A program made the translations under genes and the position numbers. This document shows, piece after piece, positions 22,530 through 33,394 of a DNA stretch of 64,000 bases. The notes beneath the pieces are model-generated. The model saw only the letters and a list, made by a program, of their open reading frames with translations. It was not told the DNA's origin and made no database searches. The stretch comes from Diphasiastrum complanatum. Lineage: Eukaryota > Streptophyta > Lycopodiopsida > Lycopodiales > Lycopodiaceae. Where the stretch lies: the NCBI GenBank assembly GCA_029204225.1, contig CM055106.1, positions 8,380,574 to 8,444,573 of the forward strand. Direction: 5' to 3'. Every line of letters starts with the position of its first letter. Position 1 is the stretch's first letter.

Positions 22530-22639
22530 TCCACATGGGAACAGGCTCCACACGTGTGAAATCATATCATCAACATATTCTAATGTTTGATCAATATTTA
22601 CATGAACTAATGTCAAGTGAGAAGTGACAATTTTCAACA
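22530..22639 (-). mobile_element. Truncated 3' LTR of copia H
   Basis: This is about 110 bp matching the outer end of the 27152-28013 LTR (TGTTGAAAATTGTCACTTC in element orientation). It is immediately preceded, in element orientation, by the polypurine tract AAGTGAGGAGGAG. About 750 bp of the LTR is missing, so no target duplication can be read. It contains one CACACGTGTG at 22549-22558. Confidence 0.85.
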
Positions 22640-22652
22640 CTCCTCCTCACTT

Positions 22653-25280
22653 CTAACTTGGCAAATCTAGTGTACATCTATCTACAATTCCAAGAGCATA
22701 TCTTAACTTAAAAAATGGATCTTTGGACAATGGTTTGGTTAAGATATCAGCTATGCATTCGGATGATGGTACATGATGTAGTTGCACTTCCTTGGATTGT
22801 ACCTTCTCCCTCACAAAGTGGTGAGCTATCTCAATATGCTTTGTTCTAGCATGGAAGATAGGATTTGAAGCAATTTGTTGAGAAGCTTGATTGTCACAAA
22901 ATATGTAAGGGATCTCCTTGGCCTCTAGCACACGTAGTTCCATCAAGAGTCTTCTTAGCCATAGGAGCTCTTTGGTTGTTGAAGTCAATGCCTTGTACTC
23001 GGCTTCACAAGAAGATAGTGAGATTGTATCTTGCTTTTTGGAAAGCCAAGATATCACTCCTCCACAAAGAAATGTTGCAAATGCACTAATGTACTTCCTA
23101 TCCATCTTGTCTCCTGCAAAATTTGAATCCGAGTAGGCTCTCAAGTGCAAGTTAGATCCTTCATAAAGTATGCCAAAAAATCTAGTACTAGAAACATATC
23201 TAAGTACTCTCTTGGCACTTTTCCAATGATGAACTAAAGGAGCTTGCATACTTTGACTCAACTTGCTTACACAAAAACTTAAGTCAGGTCTAGTGATAGT
23301 TAAATAGATTAGAGAGCCTATAAGCTTCCTAAAGAGAGTGATGTCCTCAAAGAATGCTTCATCACCTTCATTAGTTGCTTTCACAACATGCTCCATAGGG
23401 GTGTCAATCCCCTTACAATCTTTCATACCAAATCTTTCAAGAATGGAAGTAGCATACTTAGATTGACTTATGAAAGTACAATTGCTACTTCTAGACACTT
23501 CTATCCCGAGTATAAACTTTAGGAAGCCTAGATCTACCATCTTGAACTCACTAGATAAGTCAACTTTTACTTTGCCTATGCCATCATCATCATTTCCTGT
23601 CATAATGATGTCACCAACATAAAGAACCAAAATGATGATCTTTCCTTCATTACATTTGAAATATAAAGAAGGTTCATAAGCACTTAGTACAAAGCCAAGG
23701 GAATAGAGAAAATCATGCAACCTAGAGTACCAAGCTCTAGGTGCTTGCTTCAAGCCATATAGGCTCTTCTTTAAGTAGCACACCTTTTGCTCCTCACCAA
23801 CCTTGATGAAGCCCTCGGGTTGCATCATGTAGATTTCCTCTTCTAAGAAGCCATTCAAGAAGGCATTTGTCACATCCATTTGGTAGAGATCCCATTTGAA
23901 CAAAGTAGCAATGCAAATGATTAATCTAATAGTTACAAGCTTAGCTACAGGTGCAAATGTTTCTTCATAATCTAATCCTTTTATTTGAAGAAATCCCTTA
24001 GCAACAAGCCTAGCTTTGTATTTACTAATAGATCCATCTTGATTGTACTTAATTCTATAAATCCACTTACATGCAAGTGGTTTCTTTCCTCTTGAAAAAT
24101 TTACAAGATTCCAAGTATGATTCTCTTCTAATGCATCATACTCTACTTGCATTGCATCTCTCCAAACTTTAGATTTACATGCTTCTTCAAAAGATGATGG
24201 TTCTTCAATCAATGTAGCTAAAAAAGAGTAAGAGGTAGAAGATGTAGAGCCTTCCTTTTGCTTTCCCTTGTCCACATAGGTAAGCCTTGAGGGCTCGGCC
24301 TTGCTCCTTGATGATCTTCTTGGCCCCTTTTGACTCGGATCCAAATCTCCATCCTCGGGTTTGTCATGATCCTCCTCGGGTTTGTCAAGATCCTCCTCGG
24401 ATTTGTCAAGATCTTCAATGCACAATGAGTTAGATCCATTTGACAAGCTCTTAGCAAATTGTGACTCATCAAAAAGTACATCCTTGCTTACCTTTACTTT
24501 CTTGGATGTAGGATCATATATCCTATATCCCTTGCTATTTTCTCCATAGCCAACGAAGATTCCTTTGAAGGAGGTAGCATCTTCTTTCCTTCTAGTCTCC
24601 AAAGGAATGTGTACATAACAAGTACATCCAAAGATCTTAAAATCTTTTACATTGGGTTTCTTATCAAACAAGGCTTGATAAGGTGAGATCCCATCTATAG
24701 CACTACTAGGAAGTCTATTACACAAATAATTAGCACATGTTATGGCTTCTCCCCAAAATGAGATGGGAAGTGATGCATCAAGCCTCAAGGACTTTGCACA
24801 CTCACATAGACTCCTATTTTTCCTCTCGGCCACCCCATTTTGTTGAGGGGTGTAGGAACAAGTGTATTGTAACTTATTACCATTGATCTCACAAAAGTCT
24901 TTCATTTTATTGGAGGTGTACTCTCCTCCATTATCACATCTTAGTGCTTTGATAGAAGTACTAAGTTGTTTCTCTACTAGAGACTTGAGCTTAATGAAAG
25001 CTTCATAAACAAGAATTTTCTTTGATAGTAGCTCAATCCATGTGAATCTAGTACAATCATCTATAAAAGTTACATACATCAAGGCACCTCCATTACTTGC
25101 ATGTGAAAAACTATGTACATCAGAATGTATGAGATCCAAGGGAGAGAGAGATCTTGATGAAGATTTATTGTAAGAAGATTTGTGTGACTTTGCAAGGCCA
25201 CATGCCTCACACATTTTTCCACACTTCTTGAAAGTTCTTCGTAGGCCAAGAGCTAGTTCCTTGCTTGCCATTGACTCCAT
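22653..25280 (-). pseudogene. Copia H integrase-RT-RNase H, RT active site mutated
   Basis: An 875-codon open frame. In order it carries the end of the gag-pre-integrase finger (CEACGLAKSHK), the integrase motifs HSDVHS, FIDDCTRFTW, RCDNGGEYTS and QQNGVAERKNRSL, the RT motifs [33 protein letters not shown] and YGLKQAPRAW, and RNase H with SDSNFAGDKMDRK and SCEAEYKAL. The RT catalytic box reads YVGD (23610-23621) where active elements have YVDD, so one metal-binding Asp is lost. An in-frame TAA lies just upstream, between HPNL and SMESM (~25285). It ends 14 bp before the 3' LTR. Confidence 0.92.
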
Positions 25281-25410
25281 AGATTAAAGATTAGGATGGC
25301 CTAATCTCTTATGCCAAAGCTCCACTTGAGTTAGCTCCTCCCTAGCCAAGTTCACACTTTCACTTGCAACATTAGCATCCAACTTGAAAAGTCTACCTTG
25401 CTTAATGCCA

Positions 25411-26556
25411 CTAGCCTACACTAAGCAAGTTTCTTGAAATGGTAGGAACATACAAAACATTATCTAGATCTATCCTTTTAGATGTGCCTAAACAAAGAGA
25501 TATAGATCCTATGCCATCTATCTTGCATGCTTGATCACTAGCAGTGTATATTGACTTCTTCGAGTCATTACAAGATAGAAGAGTAGAAAAATAATGCTTG
25601 TTAAAGGACATGTGGGAACTAGCCCCATTATCTATCCACCATGTGTCTTGACTTGAAGTTGGTGTAGATGCAACCATTAAGGATGTGTTGAATCCATCCT
25701 CATATTCTTCCTCTTGAGCAATGTTCCCTTGATCTCCTTTGGCTTGTTGATTCTTCTTCAAGTAGCATTCTGAGGCAAAGTGTCCTTTCTTTCCACAAAA
25801 GAAACACTTTAGTTTTGCCTTGTTCTTCACTTTGCCTTTGGAGGTAGATCCTTCATTCTTCATTTCGGCCTCCTTTCCTTGATTTTTCTTGAATGGATTT
25901 TGCCTTTTCTTGCCTTTAGATGTAAAGTTAGCTTTCTCCTCTCCTCCATTAAGTGACATGCTATCCATTATTGTCTTGAGGTGTAAAAGCCTACTCTCCT
26001 CGGCCACAAGAACATTGTGCAACTTTTCAATGGATGGAAGAGAGTCTTGAATGGCAAATGATTGGACTAAGTTGGTAAACTCATCACTTAGACCATTCAA
26101 AATGATTTGTACTAGTTCTTGATCTTGGATCTTCTCTCCTATTGCACTTAACTCCTTGTTAAGAGATTTGATCCTAAGAACATACTCTTGTCCACTCTCT
26201 CCACTTCCTTTCATGCTTTGGAAAACTTGATTTCTTAGAATGAGGATTCTTGAAGTATTGTTGGATTCATAAATGCTCTTTAATGAATCCCAAGCCTCTT
26301 TGGATGAGGTACAAGAAGACACCTCTTTCAAGAGGTCATTGCATACATTTAACTTTATGCAATGTAGAGCTAATCTTGCTCTCTTCTTGTATTTGGCTTG
26401 TTCTTGGGGAGTTTGAGGCTCTTCCTCTACTCCTTGAACTATGTCATATAGATCATAGATCACTAGGAGTGATTCCATTCTCACTTTCCAAATGGAATAA
26501 TTTGTGGAAGTGAGTCTCTCACTTGATTCCATCAAATATCCACCCATGGATGACAT
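25411..26556 (-). pseudogene. Copia H gag-protease, truncated
   Basis: 381 codons. The gag domain (MSSMGGYLMESSERLTS, then YSIWKVRMESLL) is followed by a basic linker, a zinc knuckle CFFCGKKGHFASEC (25765-25806) and a protease whose catalytic triplet reads DNG (IDNGASSHM, 25627-25632) rather than DSG/DTG. The frame stops at NLLSVG, where a deletion removes about 30-40 codons. The sequence then resumes in another phase with SGIKQGRLFKLD, before the pol frame. Gag and pol were therefore originally one frame. Confidence 0.88.
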
Positions 26557-27139
26557 TTTAGAATGAATGCTCTTTTAAAAATCACAAAGATTTTTGAATT
26601 TTAAAAGATCTATGAAAAGGCCTAAAGCTTTCTAGAATGCCTATAGGCTTGTCTCTATCAAACTAGCACACAAGCTTGAATGATACTCAAAGATCTTACC
26701 AAAAATTTCTAGCTTTCACTCTCACAAAAATATTGCTTTACACTTTTCTTAGAGATTTCACTTCAACTAAGGATCTGAACAAATCAGCCTCTTAAGATCT
26801 GATCTTAGACTCTAAAAAGAAATTCTTCAATGATCCAAAACACTATTTGGTCATAGGCATTAGTTAGAATGATTCTAGATCAATACTATGCTTCAAAAAG
26901 CACCAAAAATGAACTAGTATTGTGATTTTGGGACCAACAAACACAAAGTAACTTGAATTGAAAGTTGTTGTACGGTTTCACACGTGTGAAAAGTACATAC
27001 ACAGCCTCCAAGTCGTTTTTATCCAAATGATTACAAGCTATCACTCTAGAAGAACTCGCCCTCACTAGTATTGGCCAAAAAACAGATTTTGCCAATGATC
27101 TTTACAAGATTTATGATTCAATGATCACTCTCTTACTTA
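26557..27139 (-). other. Copia H 5' untranslated leader
   Basis: Non-coding stretch between primer site and gag start. It carries a perfect TTCACACGTGTGAA at 26977-26990. Confidence 0.7.
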
Positions 27140-27151
27140 GCTCTGATACCA
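27140..27151 (-). other. Primer-binding site of copia H
   Basis: Minus strand TGGTATCAGAGC, directly adjoining the LTR end. Confidence 0.92.
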
Positions 27152-28013
27152 TGATAAATTTTACAGTTTTTAGGACAATAATGATTGTAATTTACAATCA
27201 TAGAGAGTTATTGGTTGCTTAATCAATGAATCTATCAAGTTCTACACATTAGATCTTGATCTAGATTCACTACACTTGGATTTAAGCAAGAGCAATGGAT
27301 CAACACATCATTTTTTAGTGAGAGCGGCTTCACACGTGTGGAGTATTGTCCACTGTATGGCCTGCACCTGAAACAACAAGTACAATGATACTAGATAGCA
27401 ATCATGCATAAAAATCATAAGACAAATGACTAGAAATCTCACAAAAGTGTAGAGTGCAAAAGTCTCATCAATTTTCTTAGCAAAATGATGATCCTTTTAT
27501 GGATCAAGTACATCCATGAGTCTGGTACAGTCCAGCAGGCCTTCACACGTGTGAAGAGTGCCACATCACTTAGATCTATCCATTTTATCCATCCTTGATC
27601 CTTATCCAATAGTTGACCTTCTAGAATATGACTAAAATCCAAAAAGCTAGTCTCCTAGAATATAGGAATACTCCCTACAAAATAGGATCTAAGGAAAATG
27701 GTCAACTCTTATCTTCTAGTACTCTATACACACGTGTGAACATCCACTTGCCATGTGGGAGCATTTACTCATGCACATGCAAGGAAAAGCTAATCTGTAG
27801 GTGACTAGTCAACTTGACTAAAAACTAGTCATTTCATGTTCACACTAACTAGAATGATACAAAATCAATTTGGATATATACAAACATGAAAAGTACATAC
27901 TTTCACACGTGGGAACAGGCTCCACACGTGTGAAATCATATCATCAACATATTCTAATGTTTGATCAATATTTACATGAACCAATGTCAAGTGAGAAGTG
28001 ACAATTTTCAACA
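27152..28013 (-). mobile_element. Copia H 5' LTR (862 bp)
   Basis: In element orientation it starts TGTTGAAAATTG at 28013 and ends GTAAAATTTATCA at 27152, so it has TG...CA ends. It holds four perfect CACACGTGTG cores (27331, 27542, 27729, 27923) and a one-base variant at 27904. A TATATA word on the minus strand near 27870 is a possible TATA box. Confidence 0.88.
27331..27932. promoter_or_regulatory. Cluster of CACACGTGTG palindromes in the H LTR
   Basis: Cores lie at 27331-27340, 27542-27551, 27729-27738 and 27923-27932. The second is embedded in a 16-bp palindrome, CTTCACACGTGTGAAG, at 27541-27556. The inner CACGTG is a G-box/E-box. Function is inferred from recurrence, not shown. Confidence 0.6.
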
Positions 28014-28097
28014 GGAGCATGACCTCACCTTCAACCTATTAGCAAGAGAATGGCAGAGTGAACCTATGTGAGATAAGAGAACACCAAAAGAGATGGA

Positions 28098-28167
<70 letters not shown>

Positions 28168-28361
28168 GAGAGAATTGCTTTAGATTAGCAAGATTGGATA
28201 TGCAATACAAAGGAAATGGTCTCCTTTTATAGTTGAGAGGAGGACCCTAGCCTCAAAATCCTATTGGTCCATTTTTGCCTCCCTAACTATTCAAACTTAA
28301 AAAAGAGTGGGAACCATCCAAAATTGGAGGGAAATCCAACTTTATTCACTAACTTGACATT
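28014..28361. other. Host sequence between copia H and element A
   Basis: No gene. It contains the long GA tract. The 5 bp at 28357-28361 (ACATT) are the left target-site duplication of element A. Confidence 0.7.
28101..28164. repeat. (GA)n microsatellite
   Basis: About 32 uninterrupted GA units, the longest such tract in the window. Confidence 0.97.
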
Positions 28362-28841
28362 TGTGAAAAATGCAAAAAAAGGCTTGGTAGAGGCCAAAAA
28401 TCATGTATATAGGATGATTACACATGTGTGGAGCATGTTCCCATGTGTGAAAATAGCGTACTTGTCATGTAACATAATCATATAGGTTGTACATATGATT
28501 TAATACAAGTTCTAGTGGCTAAAAAGGCCAAAAACTAGTTTTCTAGACATATGACACATGGCAACAATCTATTGATTGCATGAGCCACATCCTTTGGTTA
28601 GGTGTCATAGCCCATGTGTAGAGGACAGCTCACATGTGTGGAATAAGCTGAAGTAGGCGAATTTTGACTTCTAGAAGATTTCCAAGTAGGTCTCCATATA
28701 AAAGGAAAATGGACCAAAAGTGCTTAAAATAGAAGGTTTTGTCCCAAGTGTCAGTTTTGCATGATGAATCATCATATGACAAAGCACCTTCACACATGTG
28801 GGATCATAGGGATGATCAGTACCACGAGCTCCCACTTATTG

Positions 28842-28851
28842 TATATATATA
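28842..28851 (+). promoter_or_regulatory. TATA box of element A
   Basis: TATATATATA followed by GAGG, mid-LTR, at the place expected for a U3/R junction. It is matched in the 3' LTR at 39201-39210. Confidence 0.65.
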
Positions 28852-29006
28852 GAGGCTTATTTGGCCATAATCAATGTGAGACACCAATCTTGATTTTGGA
28901 AGCAATTTTGAGTGTTCTCTCCATTTGTCTACATTTGTTTTGATTGTTTTGAGGTTCTATCAATGTGTACTTGATTTTCAGGTTGGAGTCCGTACTCAGA
29001 CAGTTT

Positions 29007-29020
29007 TTCACACGTGTGAA
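29007..29020. promoter_or_regulatory. TTCACACGTGTGAA palindrome, element A
   Basis: A perfect 14-bp palindrome 165 bp after the TATA box, so inside the predicted transcript. In the 3' LTR the same site has decayed to TTACACGTGTGAA (~39368-39380). A related CACACGTGTG lies at 29371-29380 in the leader. Confidence 0.65.
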
Positions 29021-29196
29021 ACCATAAAGTACACCTACCTTCAATTATTGATTGTTCTTGTTAGGATTTTGTGTCTAGAATTGATCTAGATTGATCTTAA
29101 TCTCAAGTAGATTGATAGATCAAGTAATTTGACAACCAATCCCTCTTGAGGATCAGGTTAGGATCCACTCTTGGTCCTTTTTTTACTTTCTTCACA

Positions 29197-29209
29197 TGGT
29201 ATCAGAGCC
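29197..29209 (+). other. Primer-binding site of element A
   Basis: TGGTATCAGAGCC, complementary to plant initiator tRNA-Met, abutting the LTR. Confidence 0.93.
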
Positions 29210-30799
29210 TAGTACAAGAGGTTTTGTTGAAATTGATAGGGTTAATCCAAATCAAAGCCAAAATTAGCAGTTTTTTGGAAACTAGTCAAATTTTGTGTAG
29301 CGAGTTGGATTTGATAGCTATCCTCAAAAATTTTGGTCCAGGTGTTGTTGTGGGTTGTAGGAACCCTTTTCACACGTGTGAGGCTGGACAGCTCTGGTTT
29401 TGACTGAGAAATTTTAAAAATTTGTAGAATTTGACTCAAATAGCCAATTTGAGTGATTTTTGTTGCAAAATCAAGCATTTTCTATAGCAAATCTAATCCC
29501 TTGATTAGTTCTTGGATTAGATCAGCCAAAAAATTAAAATTGAAACTTGAATTAGGTGCATTAAATGATTATCTCTGATTTTTTAAGTGCATGTTGAAGT
29601 TGAGAGTGATTTTGCCAAAAAAATCATAGATTAAGGAGTGATATGGAAGGTGAGAGGTTGAAATCCATTGTACCATCACTCTAGATTTGTTCAAGAGTGA
29701 TAGGGTCAAGTTTAGAAGCATCAATTTGCTAGAAAACGTCCTTGGATCTGTCCTCCAAGTGAAACCTTTGAGAGTTTCTAGTGCATATAGAGCATCTATG
29801 CAAATCTTTTGTAGAATTTGACATAGATTGGCTTAAATTGAGAGTTCTAGAAAAGAGATTGAGATCCAAGTCACATTGTTCAACCCTACTCAATTTGTTT
29901 GAGTGATTGTAAGGTTTGAAAAGAGTCATTAAGGTGTCTATGGAAAATGTGTAGAGAGGGATCCAATTTTCTAAGAGTTCCTTCCTTTGTAGAGGGCAAG
30001 ATCTAGAAGCTCATTATGTGTTGTTATAGGTGAAGAATTTGTCTTCTCCTAGGTGATCAAATCTTTCTAAGTGGTATTAGCTCTTTGAAGCACAATATCT
30101 CAGTGAGAAAAATCACAACTTCTGATTTTGAATTTCATTCCAAGTCTTAAAAAGTAGAGTAATTGGTGGAATCCAATAGGAGTGATTGAATTCAATTTGT
30201 TGAGCAAAAATTGACATAGAATGTATGAAACTCCAATTAGTTCTATTCAACTTTCTTTGTGAGAGTGTGAGGGTCAATTTGTGATCCCATTGGATGTCTA
30301 GAATGAGGAGGAGTCCATATTTGAGTATTCATGCATGGTTGAGATCTTTGTGAATCTCTAGTTGTCTAAATTTTTAAGCTTTGTGAAAAATTGGTGGTAT
30401 AGTTTGTTTTCAAATCAAATCAAATTCATTCTAAATCTCAAGAGTGAGATTATTTGGGTCAAGAGTGAGTCCAAAAGAAGTGATCAAGTTTGATTTTCAT
30501 GTGTTTGAAACAAAACCCATCTTTTGTTCAAGAATCTCAAGTGTTGAGAGAACTAGTCAAGTGAAAAGGAAAATCTACGTGTCAAATCTTTTCATATCCA
30601 TTTCAACTTTAAAAAAAAAGAGTCATTTTTATTTGATGAGTCCAATAGGAGATTGAATCTGATTTCTTTTGTGATTTGATTTAAAGATTGTGTGCTTTTG
30701 TCTTAGTGATCAAAGCAAAGTTTCCAAGTGACTAGTCATTAGTGTGAAGATTCATTCTTAGGTTTGTGAGCTAGATATTTTGTAGATCATTCTAGATTA
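29210..30799 (+). other. Element A long non-coding leader
   Basis: About 1.6 kb without a supported frame on either strand. It is long for a copia leader and AT-rich, with GAGAGTG/AGAGTGA words scattered throughout. Confidence 0.55.
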
Positions 30800-31270
30800 T
30801 TGAAGATGTTCAAATCTAGTCTCTTGAAAGTCACAAATTACATTTGTAGAATTCACATGGCATCAATAGGTGGCATCCTATTGAAGGAAAGAAAGGATCC
30901 TAAGTGCAACCTTTGTGGCAAGGAAGGATATTTTTTCTCAAGATGCTACAAAAAGAAGACCAATCCATCCAAGAAGAACCAAAGCAAGGGGGCCGAGGAG
31001 AAGGATGGAGCTTCAAGTTCGAAATGCAAATACAAGAAGGACGAGTCCAAGGAAAGGTGTTTCCTTTGTGGAAAGGTGAATGAGGCTTGGAGTCTCACAA
31101 GGACTTGCAAGATTTGTCTTCAAGAGTCCATCACAACACATGTCAAATCTTTTGAAATTTTTCATTTGGAAGTGCATTGTTTGGTTCAAGATGCAAAGAT
31201 ATATGTCACTTTCATGAAAGTAACTTGGATTTATTTTATGTCCTTGGAAAGTATTTTGCTTGGAACTTAA
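30800..31270 (+). pseudogene. Element A gag remnant with damaged zinc knuckles
   Basis: A 156-codon frame. At 30857 it has the copia gag start MASIGGILL, then jumps directly to the knuckle region, so the capsid part is deleted. The first knuckle, CNLCGKEGYFFSRC, has Phe at the His position. The second, CFLCGK, loses its distal half. The rest (from ~31080) resembles no known domain. It is probably non-functional for RNA binding. Confidence 0.65.
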
Positions 31271-31893
31271 GATAAGTTCAAACTTATTGTTATGATCCAA
31301 GAGAAATCAATCAAGAATAAGGAGCAGCAATCACAAAATGAAATAGTTTCATTTATGCTATCATGTCAACTTATGAAGAACCATTTTGCTTTGAAGAGAT
31401 TTTTGTATCTCAAAGGTGGATTAAGGCAATACTAGTTGAGTGTGATGCCTTAAAAGATAGCAAAATATGTTTTCCTTGTAAGCTTACATTAGTTATGAAG
31501 TCAAGGAAATGGAAATATCTTCATAATGTAGGATCTTTTGGTTTCAATAAGATCATGAATGATGTGTTCATTCATAAAGATGAAAATTGTATGTTTTCAA
31601 TCCTAAAGGCAAGTTGTAAACTTCTTATGAGAATAAGTGAAGCATCCAAAGTGGACACTTATATCCATAAGCAAGTAGTTAGCCATATTGAGATGGAAAT
31701 ACCTTTTGATTTCAATAGTGGAAAAATCATGCTAAGTTGTGGTGATTTTTGGAGTTATGTTTCTAGCATAAGTAATCTTGATAATCATAGAGAGTGCATA
31801 TTGAATGGTCACACTTGTTGTGATCATTATGAGACATGGAGGTCTTGGATTTCCATAAAAAATGAGCACCATGAAGAGGATCTTAAGGAGTCA

Positions 31894-31977
31894 TCTCAAG
31901 GTTCAAATGTGCCAAGGATTGAGGAGGAAAATTCTTCTCAAGGTTCAAGTGTGCCAAGGATTGAGGAGGTGAGACTT
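31894..31977 (+). repeat. 42-bp in-frame tandem repeat in the element A ORF
   Basis: Two copies of TCTCAAGGTTCAA(A/G)TGTGCC plus the following bases, period 42, keep the frame open. Confidence 0.8.
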
Positions 31978-32127
31978 TCTCAAATTGTGATTCCAAAAAG
32001 AAACTCAAGAGATATGGTTGAGTCCATGTGGCTCACATTTCAAGGGAAAGAGGAGCATATCTCATGTGGTATACATCACATAATTACTTCTTTTATGTCA
32101 TTTGATAAATCAATTTGCTTTAGTGAG

Positions 32128-32132
32128 ATCGT
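32128..32132. other. Target-site duplication of element B, left copy
   Basis: ATCGT directly before the 5' LTR of B, repeated at 37995-37999 directly after the 3' LTR. Confidence 0.95.
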
Positions 32133-32416
32133 TGTGAAAAATTGTCAACTAGTAGTATTTTCCTAACTTGAGATTTTGTAGGCCTATGGCCAAATAAAAG
32201 TTAGAGATAGGTTCATACATGTATGTAGAGGCCCAAAGTATGTGTACACTACTTTTGAGGTCACATTAATTAGAGGAGGTCGAGTGTGGAGCTCTTCTAT
32301 TGGCTCATAATTTGGTGCATTCCTATTTGACCAAATTTCTAGGTATATGGGTGAATCCTATTGGACCCCAATTTTAGCCTATCATAAGACAAGTGGCCAA
32401 GAGGCACTATGGCTGC

Positions 32417-32424
32417 TATAAATA
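32417..32424 (+). promoter_or_regulatory. TATA box of element B
   Basis: TATAAATA, a near-ideal plant TATA box, repeated at 37626 in the 3' LTR. Transcription is expected to begin about 30 bp downstream. Confidence 0.75.
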
Positions 32425-32570
32425 GCCATCTCCACGAGTATGTACATATCTCATTTTCATTCTATTGAATGAATGTTATGCTCTTTGAAGATCCATCTTC
32501 TTCTCTCTCACTTTTTTGTTCATATCTTGCATTCTAGCCACTAGAATTGTGATTTCTTTGTTGCTATGGC

Positions 32571-32584
32571 TTCACACGTGTGAA
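32571..32584. promoter_or_regulatory. TTCACACGTGTGAA palindrome, B 5' LTR
   Basis: A perfect 14-bp palindrome 154 bp downstream of the TATA box, with an identical copy at 37780-37793 in the 3' LTR. Confidence 0.65.
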
Positions 32585-32785
32585 ATGCAGGTTGTAGGCT
32601 CTGAATTACGGACAGGGACAGCAAGTTTCTGTTTGTGGAAGCTTATGATCAGATTTTGATGTTTAGTTGATGTTTAGTATGCTTAACATCACAATTTCTA
32701 TCATTTTTTCAATCTAGATGTGCATAACTTCCATGGCCAAGATCTTTATGAAACTTTAGCATCTTTTGGATCTGAGTTTTTCACA

Positions 32786-33394
32786 TGGTATCAGAGCATT
32801 AGGCGGCCAAATGTGCAGGTTTTGCCAGATTTAGAAGAGATTTGTGGGCGAGTTTGCTTTTGTAGCATTCCAATCAAGTTTCTAGCTAAAAATCTTGTTG
32901 ATTTATGTGTAGAAATTGGATCTTTGTGATCAAAACATCATTTGTATGCATTTCAATTGAAGTAGGGCGAATTCCCTCTGTACTTATCAGAATAAGGAGA
33001 CAAAAATTGTTTTGGAAAGAGGGAGATGCAAGATCCAACAAGATCCTATTAGTTTTCCATTCTAGCATATAGTTTTTTGATTCAATTTCTTGCTTCTTCA
33101 TGTCAAAAACTTCAAAATTGATGTAACCCTCTGATTTTCAGTTTGCTGAATGATTCAAGAGTGTATTTCAATCTTAGGAGTGAGGGAAAAGCAAGTATAT
33201 TGAGGTTTGGTCTTGGTTTGATCAAGAAATCATAAAACTAGTGGCTAAAATTAAGGAAAAAGTGAGGAAAAGAGAGAAAAAGTAAGGTTTTAGGTTCCAA
33301 ATCTTTGTGATTTCTTCTTGTGTTTCATTTGTTGATTCAAGAGAGTGCTTAGTGCATTGGAACAGGTCAAAGATCAGAGATCAATCATTGCAAC
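32786..33394 (+). other. Element B primer site and leader
   Basis: Primer site TGGTATCAGAGC at 32786-32797, then about 600 bp of non-coding leader up to the gag start. Confidence 0.85.

Larger units (their letters stand above)
28362..29196 (+). mobile_element. Element A 5' LTR
   Basis: Starts TGTGAAAAATGC and ends CTTCACA directly before the primer site. A TATATATATA box lies at 28842-28851, and a 16-bp perfect palindrome TTTCACACGTGTGAAA at 29006-29021. Confidence 0.9.
31363..32166 (+). pseudogene. Element A long ORF, 5' part (cut by element B)
   Basis: The frame opens MSTYEEPFCFEEIFVSQRWI and KAILVECDALKD. This resembles the segment just before the RT fingers of copia polyproteins (EEP-S-x-EEA, x-W-x-KAM-x-E-x-AL). 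After that the sequence (~230 codons, Cys- and Lys-rich) matches no domain I recognise. A 42-bp unit (31894 and 31936) encodes SQGSxVPRIEEE twice. Element B enters at 32133, so the last 11 codons come from its LTR. The 3' continuation lies at 37995-38600 in register. Confidence 0.6.
32133..32785 (+). mobile_element. Element B 5' LTR (653 bp)
   Basis: Starts TGTGAAAAATTGTC and ends GTTTTTCACA next to the primer site TGGTATCAGAGC (32786-32797). Confidence 0.95.

Noticed and set aside
24218-24481. Minus-strand frame with TNPRRILTNPRRI repeats
   Set aside because: Out-of-phase shadow of an Asp/Glu/Lys-rich repeated linker in the copia H polyprotein.
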